A DNA stretch of 64,000 nucleotides, taken from assembly GCA_001897605.1 (NCBI GenBank), contig MKTL01000006.1, forward strand, positions 611,132-675,131, written 5' to 3'. A program made the translations under genes and the position numbers. Below are positions 53,353 through 61,822 of this stretch, piece by piece. The DNA is from Clostridiales bacterium 38-18 (lineage in GTDB: Bacteria; Bacillota; Clostridia; Peptostreptococcales; Acidaminobacteraceae). Numbering within the stretch: position 1 is the stretch's first letter; each line of letters begins with the position of its first letter. The notes under the pieces were generated by a model. It ran no database searches. It had not been told where the DNA came from and was given only the letters and a program-made list of their open reading frames with translations.

Positions 53353-54045
53353 TTATACGCCAAGTAGCTTAGCTCTGATTTTCTCTATCGTGTTTTCTTT
53401 AAGTTCAAGACTGTCCAAATAGTTCTCAACGGTGTGATATTTGTCGTAGAATAACTCAAGGCATCTCTGCATGTATTCTGGTTTCGAACCCCCACGCCAC
53501 TTTTCGATATGTGGAAAAGCTTCATGAAAAGCCTTAATCTCTTTATGAAGATAAGTGGCAGAGAGTTGATAATCGGCAATAATATCCTCTTTTGGCACAT
53601 GACAGAGCATTAAAATCACTGCGGTGACAATTCCAGTACGATCCTTTCCCACAGCACAGTGATATAGCACAGGCCCGTTTGCATCCGCAATCGTTTCAAA
53701 TATGGAACGCATTGTCGCTTTTTCTTCCATCATCTCCAGATAGATTTCACTTAAATTTTCCTCAGTTTTAGGTGGCTCATGTCCTACCTTAAATTCTAAA
53801 TTGTGATAACTCACACTAGGATGATTTTGAAAGTAGCTTGGCGCGGAATCAATTTCCTTTTGTAATCTAAAATCAATGACCGTCTCAATATGTAGTTTTT
53901 CAATGGCTTTAATATCCGTATCATCGAAATTCTTAGGACAATCACTTCTCAATATTCTACCGTACTGTGTGTAACCGCCTTCTAGTGTTGGGTAGCCACC
54001 TAAATCTCTAAGATTCGCTAACGATGGTACTGCATACCTTTTCAT
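53353..54045 (-). CDS. Tyrosine/serine protein phosphatase-like
   Basis: 230 residues. The active-site loop HCAVGKDRTGIV (HCxxGKDRT) is that of the Y_phosphatase3/DSP-like family, with the early NLRDLGGYPTLEGGYTQYGRILRSD, a hallmark of the group that also contains MptpB-type triple-specificity phosphatases. A complete Asp/Cys/Arg set is likely. It may dephosphorylate proteins or phosphoinositides; the natural substrate is unknown. It is followed closely by the methyltransferase gene. Confidence 0.88.
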   Translation of the reverse strand: MKRYAVPSLANLRDLGGYPTLEGGYTQYGRILRSDCPKNFDDTDIKAIEKLHIETVIDFRLQKEIDSAPSYFQNHPSVSYHNLEFKVGHEPPKTEENLSEIYLEMMEEKATMRSIFETIADANGPVLYHCAVGKDRTGIVTAVILMLCHVPKEDIIADYQLSATYLHKEIKAFHEAFPHIEKWRGGSKPEYMQRCLELFYDKYHTVENYLDSLELKENTIEKIRAKLLGV

Positions 54046-54141
54046 AAAGCCTCCTAAGGTTCTGTCTTATATAATAATGATATCATCTATTTTCTATCTC
54101 ACAAATAACTTTAGGACATCTTAGACAATTTTAAGAATAAA

Positions 54142-54189
54142 AAATCCTGCCTCTTAGTCGTTTATTAAACCACTTTGAAAGCAGGATTT
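54142..54189 (-). terminator. Terminator after the carbonic anhydrase gene
   Basis: AAATCCTGC pairs with GCAGGATTT over a 30-base loop; on the minus strand it is followed by TTTTTTATTC. Confidence 0.7.
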
Positions 54190-54207
54190 AAATTTTCAAT
54201 TGATTTT

Positions 54208-54257
54208 GCTTAGACATTAATTTAGCTTAGTCATTAATTTAGCTTAGACATTAATTT
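54208..54257. repeat. Three-copy 17-bp tandem repeat at the stop of the carbonic anhydrase
   Basis: GCTTAG[A/T]CATTAATTTA occurs three times head to tail at 54208, 54225 and 54242. The last copy contains the final codons and TAA stop of the gene at 54244, so the 3' end of the gene appears to have been duplicated. Confidence 0.93.
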
Positions 54258-54825
54258 CATTTGCTAAAGTCAGCTTACCTGTATTAGAGTCAATAATTAA
54301 CCCATAAATTCTAATTTCTTCAGGAACCAAAGGATGGTTGCGAATCATTTCAACTGATTTCAAGATAGACTTTTCTAAATCTTCAAATCCACCTAACCAT
54401 TGATTAAAATCGACACCATAATAACGAATCATATCGATATTTTTCGGATCAATGCCTCTACTTGTCATTTTATCGATCATCTTAATACTGTCGGTTCTTC
54501 TCGCCCCACAATCCGTATGACCGATGACCAATATCTCTTCGATCTCCAGTTCATAGATGCCAATCAAAAGGCTTCTCATTGCACTTCCGAAGGGATGTGA
54601 AATCACGCCACCAGCATTTTTAATAAACTTTGCATCTCCGTTTTTTATTCCGAGCGCTGCCGGTAAAAGTTCAGTGAGTCGCGTATCCATACAAGAAACC
54701 ACTGCAATCTTCTTTTCAGGAAACTTATCTGTCTCGTACTGTTTATAGGCTTCTTGCTGTACAAACGATTCATTGTAGGCCAGTATTTCTTTTATCATCA
54801 AGTCGTTTCTCCTTACGTGATTCAT
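54244..54825 (-). CDS. Beta-class carbonic anhydrase
   Basis: 193 residues. The zinc and catalytic motifs are clear: VVSCMDTRLTELLP (CxDxR), KNAGGVISHPFGSAMRSL and VIGHTDCGARR (HxxC). It interconverts CO2 and bicarbonate in the cytoplasm, supplying carboxylating enzymes. A ribosome binding AAGGAG lies before an ATG near 54795 (MIKEILAYNES), a possible alternative start. The stop lies within a 17-base tandem repeat. Confidence 0.93.
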   Translation of the reverse strand: MNHVRRNDLMIKEILAYNESFVQQEAYKQYETDKFPEKKIAVVSCMDTRLTELLPAALGIKNGDAKFIKNAGGVISHPFGSAMRSLLIGIYELEIEEILVIGHTDCGARRTDSIKMIDKMTSRGIDPKNIDMIRYYGVDFNQWLGGFEDLEKSILKSVEMIRNHPLVPEEIRIYGLIIDSNTGKLTLANEINV

Positions 54826-54937
54826 CGATTTTCGATATTATAACTTAAATTTGTGCTATTGAAAAGAGTTTAAGACTTCATCACAACTTATGAAATACAT
54901 GAGTTGAAAATAATGTGAAATATTTATAACTTTATGG

Positions 54938-54996
54938 TTGACGCCATTAAGCTCGTGTGATATATTTGTAACATCAAAAGTGCGAAATATATCACA
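54938..54996 (+). promoter_or_regulatory. Promoter and 12-bp inverted-repeat operator of the membrane-XRE pair
   Basis: TTGACG, 17 bases, TATATT (54961-54966) form the promoter. TGTGATATATTT (54956-54967) and its exact complement AAATATATCACA (54985-54996) overlap the -10 and transcription start. A near copy TGTGAAATATTT lies at 54914-54925. Autoregulation by the XRE protein is likely. Confidence 0.75.
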
Positions 54997-55011
54997 TAAG
55001 GAGATACTAAT

Positions 55012-55428
55012 ATGAATAAGAGAGTTACATTAAAAGAAATCGTCGGAACTAAAATTATCTATACCATTATTCTTGCTGTATATTATTGGATGTGGTCTAG
55101 ATCGGACTGGAAGGATTATTATCAAACCATTCAAGGTACTTTAGGTGTTGTGGTTATAGGATTCTTTATATTTCAACTATTTCGTATTAAGAAATATAAA
55201 AGTGAAGGAATTGACGAAATGGCTGAGCACAACCTAAAAAGATGTGATTCCATTTGTTTGAAATTGTTTTTAGGAGCGATGATTGTTACCGCTTGGGCAG
55301 GTGGCGTTTTAGGACATATTGATGCGATTACAACGACACAAATGGGTTGGATCATCATTATCTCTATCTTTTTAATGTCTGTCATCCGTACGGTTCTATT
55401 TGCCATCATGGATAGTAAAGGAGTCTAA
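55012..55428 (+). CDS. Four-helix membrane protein paired with XRE regulator
   Basis: 138 residues with four hydrophobic segments (IIYTIILAVYYWMW, GTLGVVVIGFFIFQLFRI, LFLGAMIVTAWAGGVLGHI, IIISIFLMSVIRTVLFAIM). Membrane proteins of this size are often followed by a small XRE regulator in Firmicutes, and may sense or sequester it. AAGGAG lies before the ATG. The XRE gene starts two bases after its stop. Confidence 0.7.
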   Translation: MNKRVTLKEIVGTKIIYTIILAVYYWMWSRSDWKDYYQTIQGTLGVVVIGFFIFQLFRIKKYKSEGIDEMAEHNLKRCDSICLKLFLGAMIVTAWAGGVLGHIDAITTTQMGWIIIISIFLMSVIRTVLFAIMDSKGV

Positions 55429-55429
55429 T

Positions 55430-55642
55430 ATGGCACTAATCACAAAAATTAAAGCATACAGAGAAAAAGCCGGTTACAAACAAAACGAACTTGCAGAGTT
55501 GGTCGGCGCCAGAAGAGAAACCATTGTTCACTTAGAAAACGGCCGATACAACCCCTCTCTTAAGCTCGCTATGGACATAGCAAAGGTATTTGGCGTCACC
55601 GTTGAAGAATTGTTTGAGTTTACAGATGAACCTGAAAAATAA
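55430..55642 (+). CDS. XRE-family HTH regulator (YgzD-like)
   Basis: 70 residues from the ATG after AAAGGAG (MALITKIKAYREKAG); the track start is ten codons earlier inside the membrane gene. It is almost only a Cro/C1-type HTH: YREKAGYKQNELAELVGARRETIVHLENGRYNPSLKLAMDIAKVFGVTVEELF. It probably controls the pair through the TGTGATATATTT inverted repeat upstream. Confidence 0.92.
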   Translation: MALITKIKAYREKAGYKQNELAELVGARRETIVHLENGRYNPSLKLAMDIAKVFGVTVEELFEFTDEPEK

Positions 55643-55656
55643 TTTAATTAAAAATA

Positions 55657-55692
55657 AAAGAAGTCAATTGTGAATTCACAGTTGACTTCTTT
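55657..55692. terminator. Bidirectional terminator
   Basis: AAAGAAGTCAAtTGTGA mirrored as TCACAgTTGACTTCTTT, with A/T runs outside, sits between the XRE gene and the convergent methyltransferase gene. Confidence 0.88.
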
Positions 55693-55732
55693 ATTTGCTA
55701 ATTATTCAATTCAGATAAAAGTAGGTTCATTT

Positions 55733-56338
55733 CTATATTATCGACTTCTTTCGCCCTATCACACTAAACGTATGCCAGTGTTTGGTCACAATTTCACCAT
55801 TTGGTCGCATACTCGTTCCCTCGTTTTCAAGTTCCTCTAGATATAAGAGATCGTACGCTTTAAAAAGCGTTTCGATTTCGGACTTTGAGTGGAATGTAAA
55901 CCGTTCTGTCCATTCTGCCCAAGAGTCATTTTTTCCAAAGAAAATCATTGCGATGGTAGCGCCATTAGGTATTTGAGATTCAAGTTGATGCCATTTTTGC
56001 TCAAATAATTGGGTTGGACAAAATGGTAAACTAAAGCTTGCGTAGACACAGTCAACTTGAGGCAACTTCATTTCATATAAATCCGCCTTAACTACCTCAA
56101 GCCCATTAATATTTTTATTAGATAACTCGATTTTTAGATCCTCAAGTACAGTTGTTTCACGATCCACTGCTATCACTGTATGTCCATTTTCGATAAAGTG
56201 TTTGGCATCTACACCCGCTCCAGCGCCTAAATCTATGATTCTTGAAGGATTTGCAAGTACTTCCATAAGCTTCTTCGCCAAAGCTCTTGGTTCTTCGTTT
56301 TTAGTTTTTTCGTGAAACTTTTTATCATAACTACTCAT
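55733..56338 (-). CDS. SAM-dependent methyltransferase (TehB-like)
   Basis: 201 residues from the ATG after AAAGGAGATCG (MSSYDKKFHEKTKNEEPRA). Motif I is IIDLGAGAGVDAKHFIENGHTVIAVDRE, and the later VDCVYASFSLPFC and ATIAMIFFGKNDSW fit the class I fold of small TehB-type enzymes. Substrate unknown. Its start overlaps the last codons of the HAD gene by eight bases. Confidence 0.85.
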   Translation of the reverse strand: MSSYDKKFHEKTKNEEPRALAKKLMEVLANPSRIIDLGAGAGVDAKHFIENGHTVIAVDRETTVLEDLKIELSNKNINGLEVVKADLYEMKLPQVDCVYASFSLPFCPTQLFEQKWHQLESQIPNGATIAMIFFGKNDSWAEWTERFTFHSKSEIETLFKAYDLLYLEELENEGTSMRPNGEIVTKHWHTFSVIGRKKSII

Positions 56339-56836
56339 GTGCGATCTCCTTTGCAACGTCTAGAATAGAGTTAAATGCGTCGCGATAATTTTTACCGTTG
56401 ATTCCGTAAAATCTTAAATTCATCCTTTCCGCCAAATGTTCATCTGTAAAAGCATCACCTACGACGATTGATTGATCGAGTTGAAGCTCTGGAAATTCTA
56501 ATAGACTTTGCTTGATCATCCCAGTTTTGGGCTTCATACAATCGCAATTCTCGTGAGCTGAGTGTGGACAATAATAGGTTTTTAGTATCATTACTCCTTC
56601 CTGTTCAAGTTTTTGGGTGAGTTTACTATGAAAACATGATAATCACTCTGTGTGATGATGCCATCGTTTATTAGGTATTGATTGGTGATGATGATAAGTT
56701 TGAACCCCATACAAGAAAGGTGCTTCAATCCCTCTATCGCATTTGGTAAAAACTCAGGCTCTTTTATCGCTCTCCAATCAGCGTCAGGATAATCTTTATT
56801 AATTGTACCGTCACGATCTATGTAAGCAACTTTCAT
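56331..56836 (-). pseudogene. HAD-IIIA phosphatase split by a frameshift (GmhB/HisB-N-like)
   Basis: The track lists two frames that together form one enzyme. From the ATG at 56836 (after GGAG) the first reads MKVAYIDRDGTINKDYPD and IIITNQYLIN, the HAD nucleophile and Thr/Asn motifs. The second holds YYCPHSAHENCDCMKPKTGM, the zinc loop and Lys motif of GmhB-like phosphatases, and VVGDAFTDEHLAE. Adding one T in the short T-run at 56631-56634 joins them as DYHVFHSKLTQKLEQEGVMI. Family members remove phosphate from sugar bisphosphates. Broken gene or sequencing error. Confidence 0.85.
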
Positions 56837-56968
56837 TTTTTCTCCTATAATAAAATGTGCAGTATTTATATTAGAACTCAACATTTTCAATAGATTCGAC
56901 TACTTAATCCAATTGTAATCTTCTTTATGGGATTTTCATATATAATCTATGTTAAGGAGGAAATTTAC

Positions 56969-57835
56969 ATGAAGAGAATCATACATATGTTATTACTCAT
57001 GCTCTGTGTAATGCTCACCAGCTGTAGTAAAGCACCATTAGAAGTACAAGATATTGATACAACTGGGATACCAACTCAGGAGATATCGAACACCATTGAT
57101 GAGGATCAAGAACTCCCGATCGATATCGGCAGTGGTTACTTTATTCAGAAAGTGGACAAAACTTTGAACACTGATGCTTCACAATTTTACATATGGCATC
57201 AAGAAAGCCCCAACCTGAGAAGTGCATTTTTAGTTTCATATGATTTTGAGATCATTAACGAACGTGAGGAACATCTTCTATATTTTATGAGAAATGAACA
57301 AACGACAGGTAAACTTGGGCTTGATATCAACGCAGGAACTGTATTTCGATTAGACGACAATGTGAGTTATGAGATCTATCTAGAAGTCATTGATTTATTT
57401 AATGTAGCCCTAGAAGCATACAGTTGGTTTGATCTATTGCCACTCACTGGAAATGATCTTGATCCAGATTCAGGCTATCTAAAAGTTGATAAAGTAGAAT
57501 TTGAATCTTATGACGCCTTTATAGGTTATCTAAAAAAGTATTTTTCAGACGAGATCATCGAATCGTTGCTCTCTAGAGACCTCTATAGAAGCATCGATGA
57601 CCAGTTGTACGTAGCACCCTCTTTAGGTCGAGGGTCAAACGCTTTTGTGTCAAAATGGCATTATGGACTTGAACAAGTTGATGATGCGCAACTCATTATA
57701 ACTTTATATTTGGAAATGATGAGTGAAGCGTTCTATCAATCACATGATGGCTATTATCCATTTACAGATCCCGTTGATATCGATAAAATAGTGATAAAAA
57801 CTTGCCAATTACGTAAAATAGATGGTCACTGGTAG
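56969..57835 (+). CDS. Lipoprotein of unknown function
   Basis: 288 residues from the ATG after AAGGAGG (MKRIIHMLLLMLC); the track start is 14 codons earlier. Lipobox VMLTSC (Cys at about 19). The mature part is acidic and rich in aromatic residues, with no catalytic motif. It should be anchored on the outer face of the membrane. It is the only plus-strand gene in this area and converges with the HAM1-like gene four bases away, with no terminator between them. Confidence 0.7.
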   Translation: MKRIIHMLLLMLCVMLTSCSKAPLEVQDIDTTGIPTQEISNTIDEDQELPIDIGSGYFIQKVDKTLNTDASQFYIWHQESPNLRSAFLVSYDFEIINEREEHLLYFMRNEQTTGKLGLDINAGTVFRLDDNVSYEIYLEVIDLFNVALEAYSWFDLLPLTGNDLDPDSGYLKVDKVEFESYDAFIGYLKKYFSDEIIESLLSRDLYRSIDDQLYVAPSLGRGSNAFVSKWHYGLEQVDDAQLIITLYLEMMSEAFYQSHDGYYPFTDPVDIDKIVIKTCQLRKIDGHW

Positions 57836-57839
57836 TTTG

Positions 57840-58457
57840 TTACTTTTGAATATCCATTATAATTCGTTCAAAAAATTTCACAAAACCATCCTCTTGTAGA
57901 TCAGGTTCACCTATACCGGTTTCAAGATCAAAATAATATTGATTGCTATTAATTTCTACAGATAGCGAATCCAGTGGAAAGCCTTCATTATATCTCTCGT
58001 GAGGTTTATCAACCACGTAGAAACGCTCAGACCACAAATCCTCACCATCATACGAGATGACCGTTGCATCATCTAAAACCAGACAAATCGCATTCTTATA
58101 GTAAGCAGTAATTTTACCTCCGTACCGTTTGGCCATTTCACTATAATAATCTAGCATTTCACGATAGGTGAAGCTTTGCCCGTCTCGTCTTCGCACCATG
58201 GTTCCCGGTTGGTCCTCTTCAGCGACACTTTCAAATACGAGTCCAGTATCACAAGAAAAAAGCGGTGCTTTTAGCTGATCGAAGTAACCAACTGCCTTAA
58301 GCGTCGCATTTTCTATCGGTGTGTCCCCTGATTCTTCAGGAGAATGAAGCGAATTTTCTATTTCATTTAATCCAATAATTTCAAGGTCCAACCCTGCCAC
58401 TCTTCTTCTCATGCTCTCCACTTTGGCAGGGTTGTAGGTGCCATAAATCAATTTCAT
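57840..58457 (-). CDS. HAM1/RdgB-like non-canonical NTP pyrophosphatase
   Basis: 205 residues from the ATG at 58457 (MKLIYGTYNPAKVESM). The opening T-x-N-x-x-K pattern with the following LEIIGLNEIE and the ESGDTPIENATLKAVGYFD segment is that of the RdgB/HAM1 family, which hydrolyses ITP, XTP and other damaged nucleotides. The usual SxExxG and late Ser/Asp region is replaced by a longer insert (DATVISYDGEDLW), so specificity may differ. Good but divergent assignment. Confidence 0.72.
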   Translation of the reverse strand: MKLIYGTYNPAKVESMRRRVAGLDLEIIGLNEIENSLHSPEESGDTPIENATLKAVGYFDQLKAPLFSCDTGLVFESVAEEDQPGTMVRRRDGQSFTYREMLDYYSEMAKRYGGKITAYYKNAICLVLDDATVISYDGEDLWSERFYVVDKPHERYNEGFPLDSLSVEINSNQYYFDLETGIGEPDLQEDGFVKFFERIIMDIQK

Positions 58458-58497
58458 ACTCGCTTTCAATTTTTGATCCTCACTTTAATTTTTATCA

Positions 58498-59580
58498 TTA
58501 TTCTTCCTCTAAATAAAACAGTCTATGATAGCTTGAAAAATCCTTACCATCTGACTCAGCGACGATTGGCCCCTTAATAATCACCATATCACCAATTGTG
58601 TTATCATCTACAACACCGAGAAAATGCTTATGATACACCAATCGGTCTAAGCGTTTCATGTTCATGGGGTCATATGCCTTCGCTTTAAATTGACCTGATT
58701 TTTCAACACACCTACTGCTATTCAAAACCATATTCATCTCACTGCGAATCATTTCTTCTCTCTGCGAAATCAATGTATCAATCCGCGAATCTCTAGACGT
58801 CCATTTAGACGCCATAATCGTTGAATCCACCTGTGCATCTATAAGATTACAGATAAACGACAGATTTGGCTTAATCGGTTCTTTAAATTCCAATCCAAGC
58901 TCATCGGCTATTATATTTAACACCATGCCAGAGTAATAGGCGATTCTCCTAACATCTAAGAACCCTTGATCGAGCGTTTCTAGTTTACTTAAAACGATAT
59001 TCAGCCTCTCAGAATAAAGCAGTGGGTTGAGTTTTTTCAAAGTCATTAGTCCAATATATTCTGCAGACCCTTCAACTGTCTCAATACTTTTTTCATAATC
59101 CGCACAGGTTCCCAATAAAGCGAAACGGTATCGACGTAGTGAGAAGAAGGATTTCAGGATTTCATATTTCTTATTTCTGTCTGTCTCACGGCATGCTTTA
59201 GAAAGCAACATAAAAGCTTCCTTTTTCATATTCATAACCTTGGCGTCAATTGGATAGGCCAATCCCTCTAGGTCACTTATAAACCGAGTCTCACCTGCTT
59301 TTATTTGATATGTATGAAACATTTCATGAACGATATTTGCCGTCAGTAAATCCAAGCATGCTAAATCCGCCTCCACCACTTGCCATATGGCAATCTGTTC
59401 GCCTCCAAAATGGATGGAAGTATTCCCAATAAATTGATTCGTTATCTTAATTATTCGGTCCTTAAGATAGACAAACTCGTGATCGTATAATGCGAATTCA
59501 GTCCGTTCAAAGCCTTGCCACAATTGCCCAAAATCTATGTCATCCAGCTTGTAGCATATTTGTTCATATAATGCTCTCAT
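58498..59580 (-). CDS. Zinc-metallopeptidase-like protein
   Basis: 360 residues, cytoplasmic by sequence. A HEMFHTYQ zinc motif is at about residue 86 (in TANIVHEMFHTYQIKAGE), and a downstream VEGSAEYIGLMTL (about residue 170) supplies the third Glu ligand, as in gluzincin-type peptidases. The C-terminal 120 residues are helical with no recognised domain. The substrate is unknown. It sits 30 bases downstream of the small membrane gene in a minus-strand run. Confidence 0.68.
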   Translation of the reverse strand: MRALYEQICYKLDDIDFGQLWQGFERTEFALYDHEFVYLKDRIIKITNQFIGNTSIHFGGEQIAIWQVVEADLACLDLLTANIVHEMFHTYQIKAGETRFISDLEGLAYPIDAKVMNMKKEAFMLLSKACRETDRNKKYEILKSFFSLRRYRFALLGTCADYEKSIETVEGSAEYIGLMTLKKLNPLLYSERLNIVLSKLETLDQGFLDVRRIAYYSGMVLNIIADELGLEFKEPIKPNLSFICNLIDAQVDSTIMASKWTSRDSRIDTLISQREEMIRSEMNMVLNSSRCVEKSGQFKAKAYDPMNMKRLDRLVYHKHFLGVVDDNTIGDMVIIKGPIVAESDGKDFSSYHRLFYLEEE

Positions 59581-59609
59581 TTCGCCTCCCCTTTTTCAGA
59601 ATTTGGCCT

Positions 59610-59876
59610 TTAGTTAAAGAAAATAGAAAGAATCCCTGCAAAGATGAAATACTCGATAGCTAACGCAGCCATACTCAAAATAAACAAAAATGCAATTCTA
59701 AACTCACCGTACAAATCCTTTCCGTATTCTCCCCTAAAAATAGAAATAATGTTGGGAATAAAAAGATAGTTTAAAGCCTCATTAAAATCGTTATCATCCT
59801 TAAAAAGCTGATTCTTAATAAACTTATAGAAAGGTATGTTTGCAATTAACAAAACAATTATTAAAGCAATTTTCAT
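59610..59876 (-). CDS. Small membrane protein
   Basis: 88 residues from the ATG after AAAGGAG (MKIALIIVLLIANIPF). Hydrophobic segments at the N-terminus, in the middle (FIPNIISIF) and at the end (FLFILSMAALAIEYFIFAGIL). No family recognised. It probably shares a transcript with its neighbours. Confidence 0.6.
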   Translation of the reverse strand: MKIALIIVLLIANIPFYKFIKNQLFKDDNDFNEALNYLFIPNIISIFRGEYGKDLYGEFRIAFLFILSMAALAIEYFIFAGILSIFFN

Positions 59877-59930
59877 ATACAATTTCTCCTTTAAAGCATT
59901 CTTTATAACACCCAATTCTATGATGCTTAA

Positions 59931-60536
59931 CTATTCAACAGAGAATGGATCTTCATTACAGTCGGGATTCCAAATGTACTCGATTCTATGACCAATTTTT
60001 AAAGCAAGTGCTTCGTCAATTACATCTCTAATAAACCCAAGTGACATGTCCATACCCGCTGATATTCCAGACGATGTATAAATATTGTCAGATTTAACCC
60101 ATCTTGCTTTTCGCACCCATAGGACCTTCTTATTTTGATCTGCTACCCATTCAAATGCACGTTTATTTGTCGTCGCTTCTCTACCATCTAGATGCTTAGT
60201 TTTTGCTAGCAATGCAGCGCCAGTGCAAACCGTTAATATATAATTAGAGATCTGAGAAATTTTATCTAAGTACTCGATAAAATCCATATCTGTAACTAAA
60301 GCTCGCGAACCTTGACCACCTGGAATTAATAGTACATTAATATACTCTAGCTCTTTAACATATCTTTCGGTGAGTATTTTTACCCCTTGAGCACTCTCTA
60401 CTATGCCGCCATTTTTAGAATAAAACTTCGTAACAAAAATATCTTCCTCTTTACCAAAAATTTCAGCAGGACCAAATGCATCTAATAGCTCAAACTGGTC
60501 AAAAAGAATAATGCTTATTTTGAATTTCATATTCAC
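59931..60536 (-). CDS. DJ-1/PfpI-family protein
   Basis: 201 residues. DQFELLDAFGPAEIFGKEEDI, VLLIPGGQGSRAL and the nucleophile elbow ILTVCTGAALLAKTKHLDGREAT are typical of DJ-1/PfpI proteins of the isonitrile-hydratase or AraC-effector branch. The Cys of VCTGA is the usual nucleophile. The C-terminal HTH of the AraC-linked members is absent. Substrate unknown. Confidence 0.88.
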   Translation of the reverse strand: MNMKFKISIILFDQFELLDAFGPAEIFGKEEDIFVTKFYSKNGGIVESAQGVKILTERYVKELEYINVLLIPGGQGSRALVTDMDFIEYLDKISQISNYILTVCTGAALLAKTKHLDGREATTNKRAFEWVADQNKKVLWVRKARWVKSDNIYTSSGISAGMDMSLGFIRDVIDEALALKIGHRIEYIWNPDCNEDPFSVE

Positions 60537-60543
60537 TCCTTGC

Positions 60544-61080
60544 TTATTTATAAAACTCTTTACTATTAAGATGTTCTAAGTCTGCCAAAATATAATCAGA
60601 AACCGCCTCAGCTGTAGTCGATTCTGTACTTATTACCTTCTCAAAGCTCTTGTTATCAGGATCAATATAGCAACGTTCAATTTGATCAAACACCCAAGCA
60701 TCTTCGTCTTCACCTCTACCAAGTAATCTCTGTCTAAGTGTTTCTTTAGAAGCCCAAAGAAAATAGTGACTCACCTCTATGTTTTTAAGTCTTAGTCTTT
60801 CAATAATCTCGTCATAATAGACCTGATCAACGAGTGTCATTGGTACAATTAAAGTACCTTTATAATAGGTCGCAATTTCTCTCAAAATATGATAATTTAA
60901 CTTTCGCCAAAGTATAATATCCTGGAAATCATTTTTCAGCATTTCTTTTGGTAAATTACTACGCAAATAAAATCCAGTTTTCTCAGGATCAAAGATAAAC
61001 GAATTTTCAATTTTTTCATGAAGTCGAGTTGCCACGGATGTCTTACCACTTCCAAAAGAACCGTTAATCCATATAATCAT
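60544..61080 (-). CDS. P-loop kinase/ATPase (TmrB-like)
   Basis: 178 residues. The Walker A motif WINGSFGSGKTSVATRL is at the extreme N-terminus and a late basic LGRGEDEDAW lid follows, as in small P-loop kinases such as the tunicamycin-resistance protein TmrB and chloramphenicol phosphotransferases. The phosphoryl acceptor is unknown. It starts a few bases after the gene at 61102 in the same direction. Confidence 0.82.
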   Translation of the reverse strand: MIIWINGSFGSGKTSVATRLHEKIENSFIFDPEKTGFYLRSNLPKEMLKNDFQDIILWRKLNYHILREIATYYKGTLIVPMTLVDQVYYDEIIERLRLKNIEVSHYFLWASKETLRQRLLGRGEDEDAWVFDQIERCYIDPDNKSFEKVISTESTTAEAVSDYILADLEHLNSKEFYK

Positions 61081-61101
61081 AATTGTTTAATTCTCCTACA
61101 T

Positions 61102-61803
61102 TCACAATTGTAATTTAAGCTGTTCTACCCAAACAGGATCTAATTTCATTAATCTGTTTTTCTTAAGGTTTTCATTAATAATCCAGCTTATATGTTTATT
61201 TTTCTTTTCCAGCATTAGCTGCTCAAACATGCCACGATTTGCATCTTTCCCACACAAAACAACACTCCAGCAATAGCCTAACGCTTTTCGTAAAACCTTT
61301 TCAGACTCACTTAATTTTAGATCATGCTTGAAATTTGAAAGAGTTATGTTATATAAGTCGTCTAAAATAAGATTCGTATCCATATAGCCATTTAAAAGGG
61401 CTGGCTCTGCAACAGTTGCGATATATGTCCTTAATTCCAATGCAGTTCCTGATCTAAGTGGCTCTAAAGCACGAGTAATTTTTTCTGATGCAACATTATA
61501 AATTGATTTTTGAAAGCCAATGCAAACACTCTCGCGAACACGCCAGCTTTCATGATTGGCATACGGTATAAAATCAAATGAAAACAAATGACTTTTATCC
61601 ATACTCATGTAAATCCCTGCTGCGACGCCACATGCCAATACAAACTCATCTGGCGTATTTTGTAAATTACTTGATTTCACTTGAAGACAAGCTTCAACTT
61701 CTTCTACAGAAGCAAATTCTATAAACTTATATAGAAGCTCCAAATTCGCTCTCGGACCGGGTAAATTAGAATGCTCACGTAAATCATCGATAGAAAAACT
61801 CAT
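61102..61803 (-). CDS. HEAT-like repeat protein
   Basis: 233 residues, all-helical. The opening DLREHSNLPGPRANLELLYKFIE and the ACGVAAGIYMSM and YANHESWRVRESVCIGFQ helices have the spacing of HEAT-like repeats that bind proteins or nucleic acid. Some relatives belong to the DNA-glycosylase-like AlkD group, but the acidic/aromatic catalytic residues are not evident here. GGAG-type site before the ATG. Confidence 0.65.
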   Translation of the reverse strand: MSFSIDDLREHSNLPGPRANLELLYKFIEFASVEEVEACLQVKSSNLQNTPDEFVLACGVAAGIYMSMDKSHLFSFDFIPYANHESWRVRESVCIGFQKSIYNVASEKITRALEPLRSGTALELRTYIATVAEPALLNGYMDTNLILDDLYNITLSNFKHDLKLSESEKVLRKALGYCWSVVLCGKDANRGMFEQLMLEKKNKHISWIINENLKKNRLMKLDPVWVEQLKLQL

Positions 61804-61822
61804 ATTTTGCTCCTACTAATTA

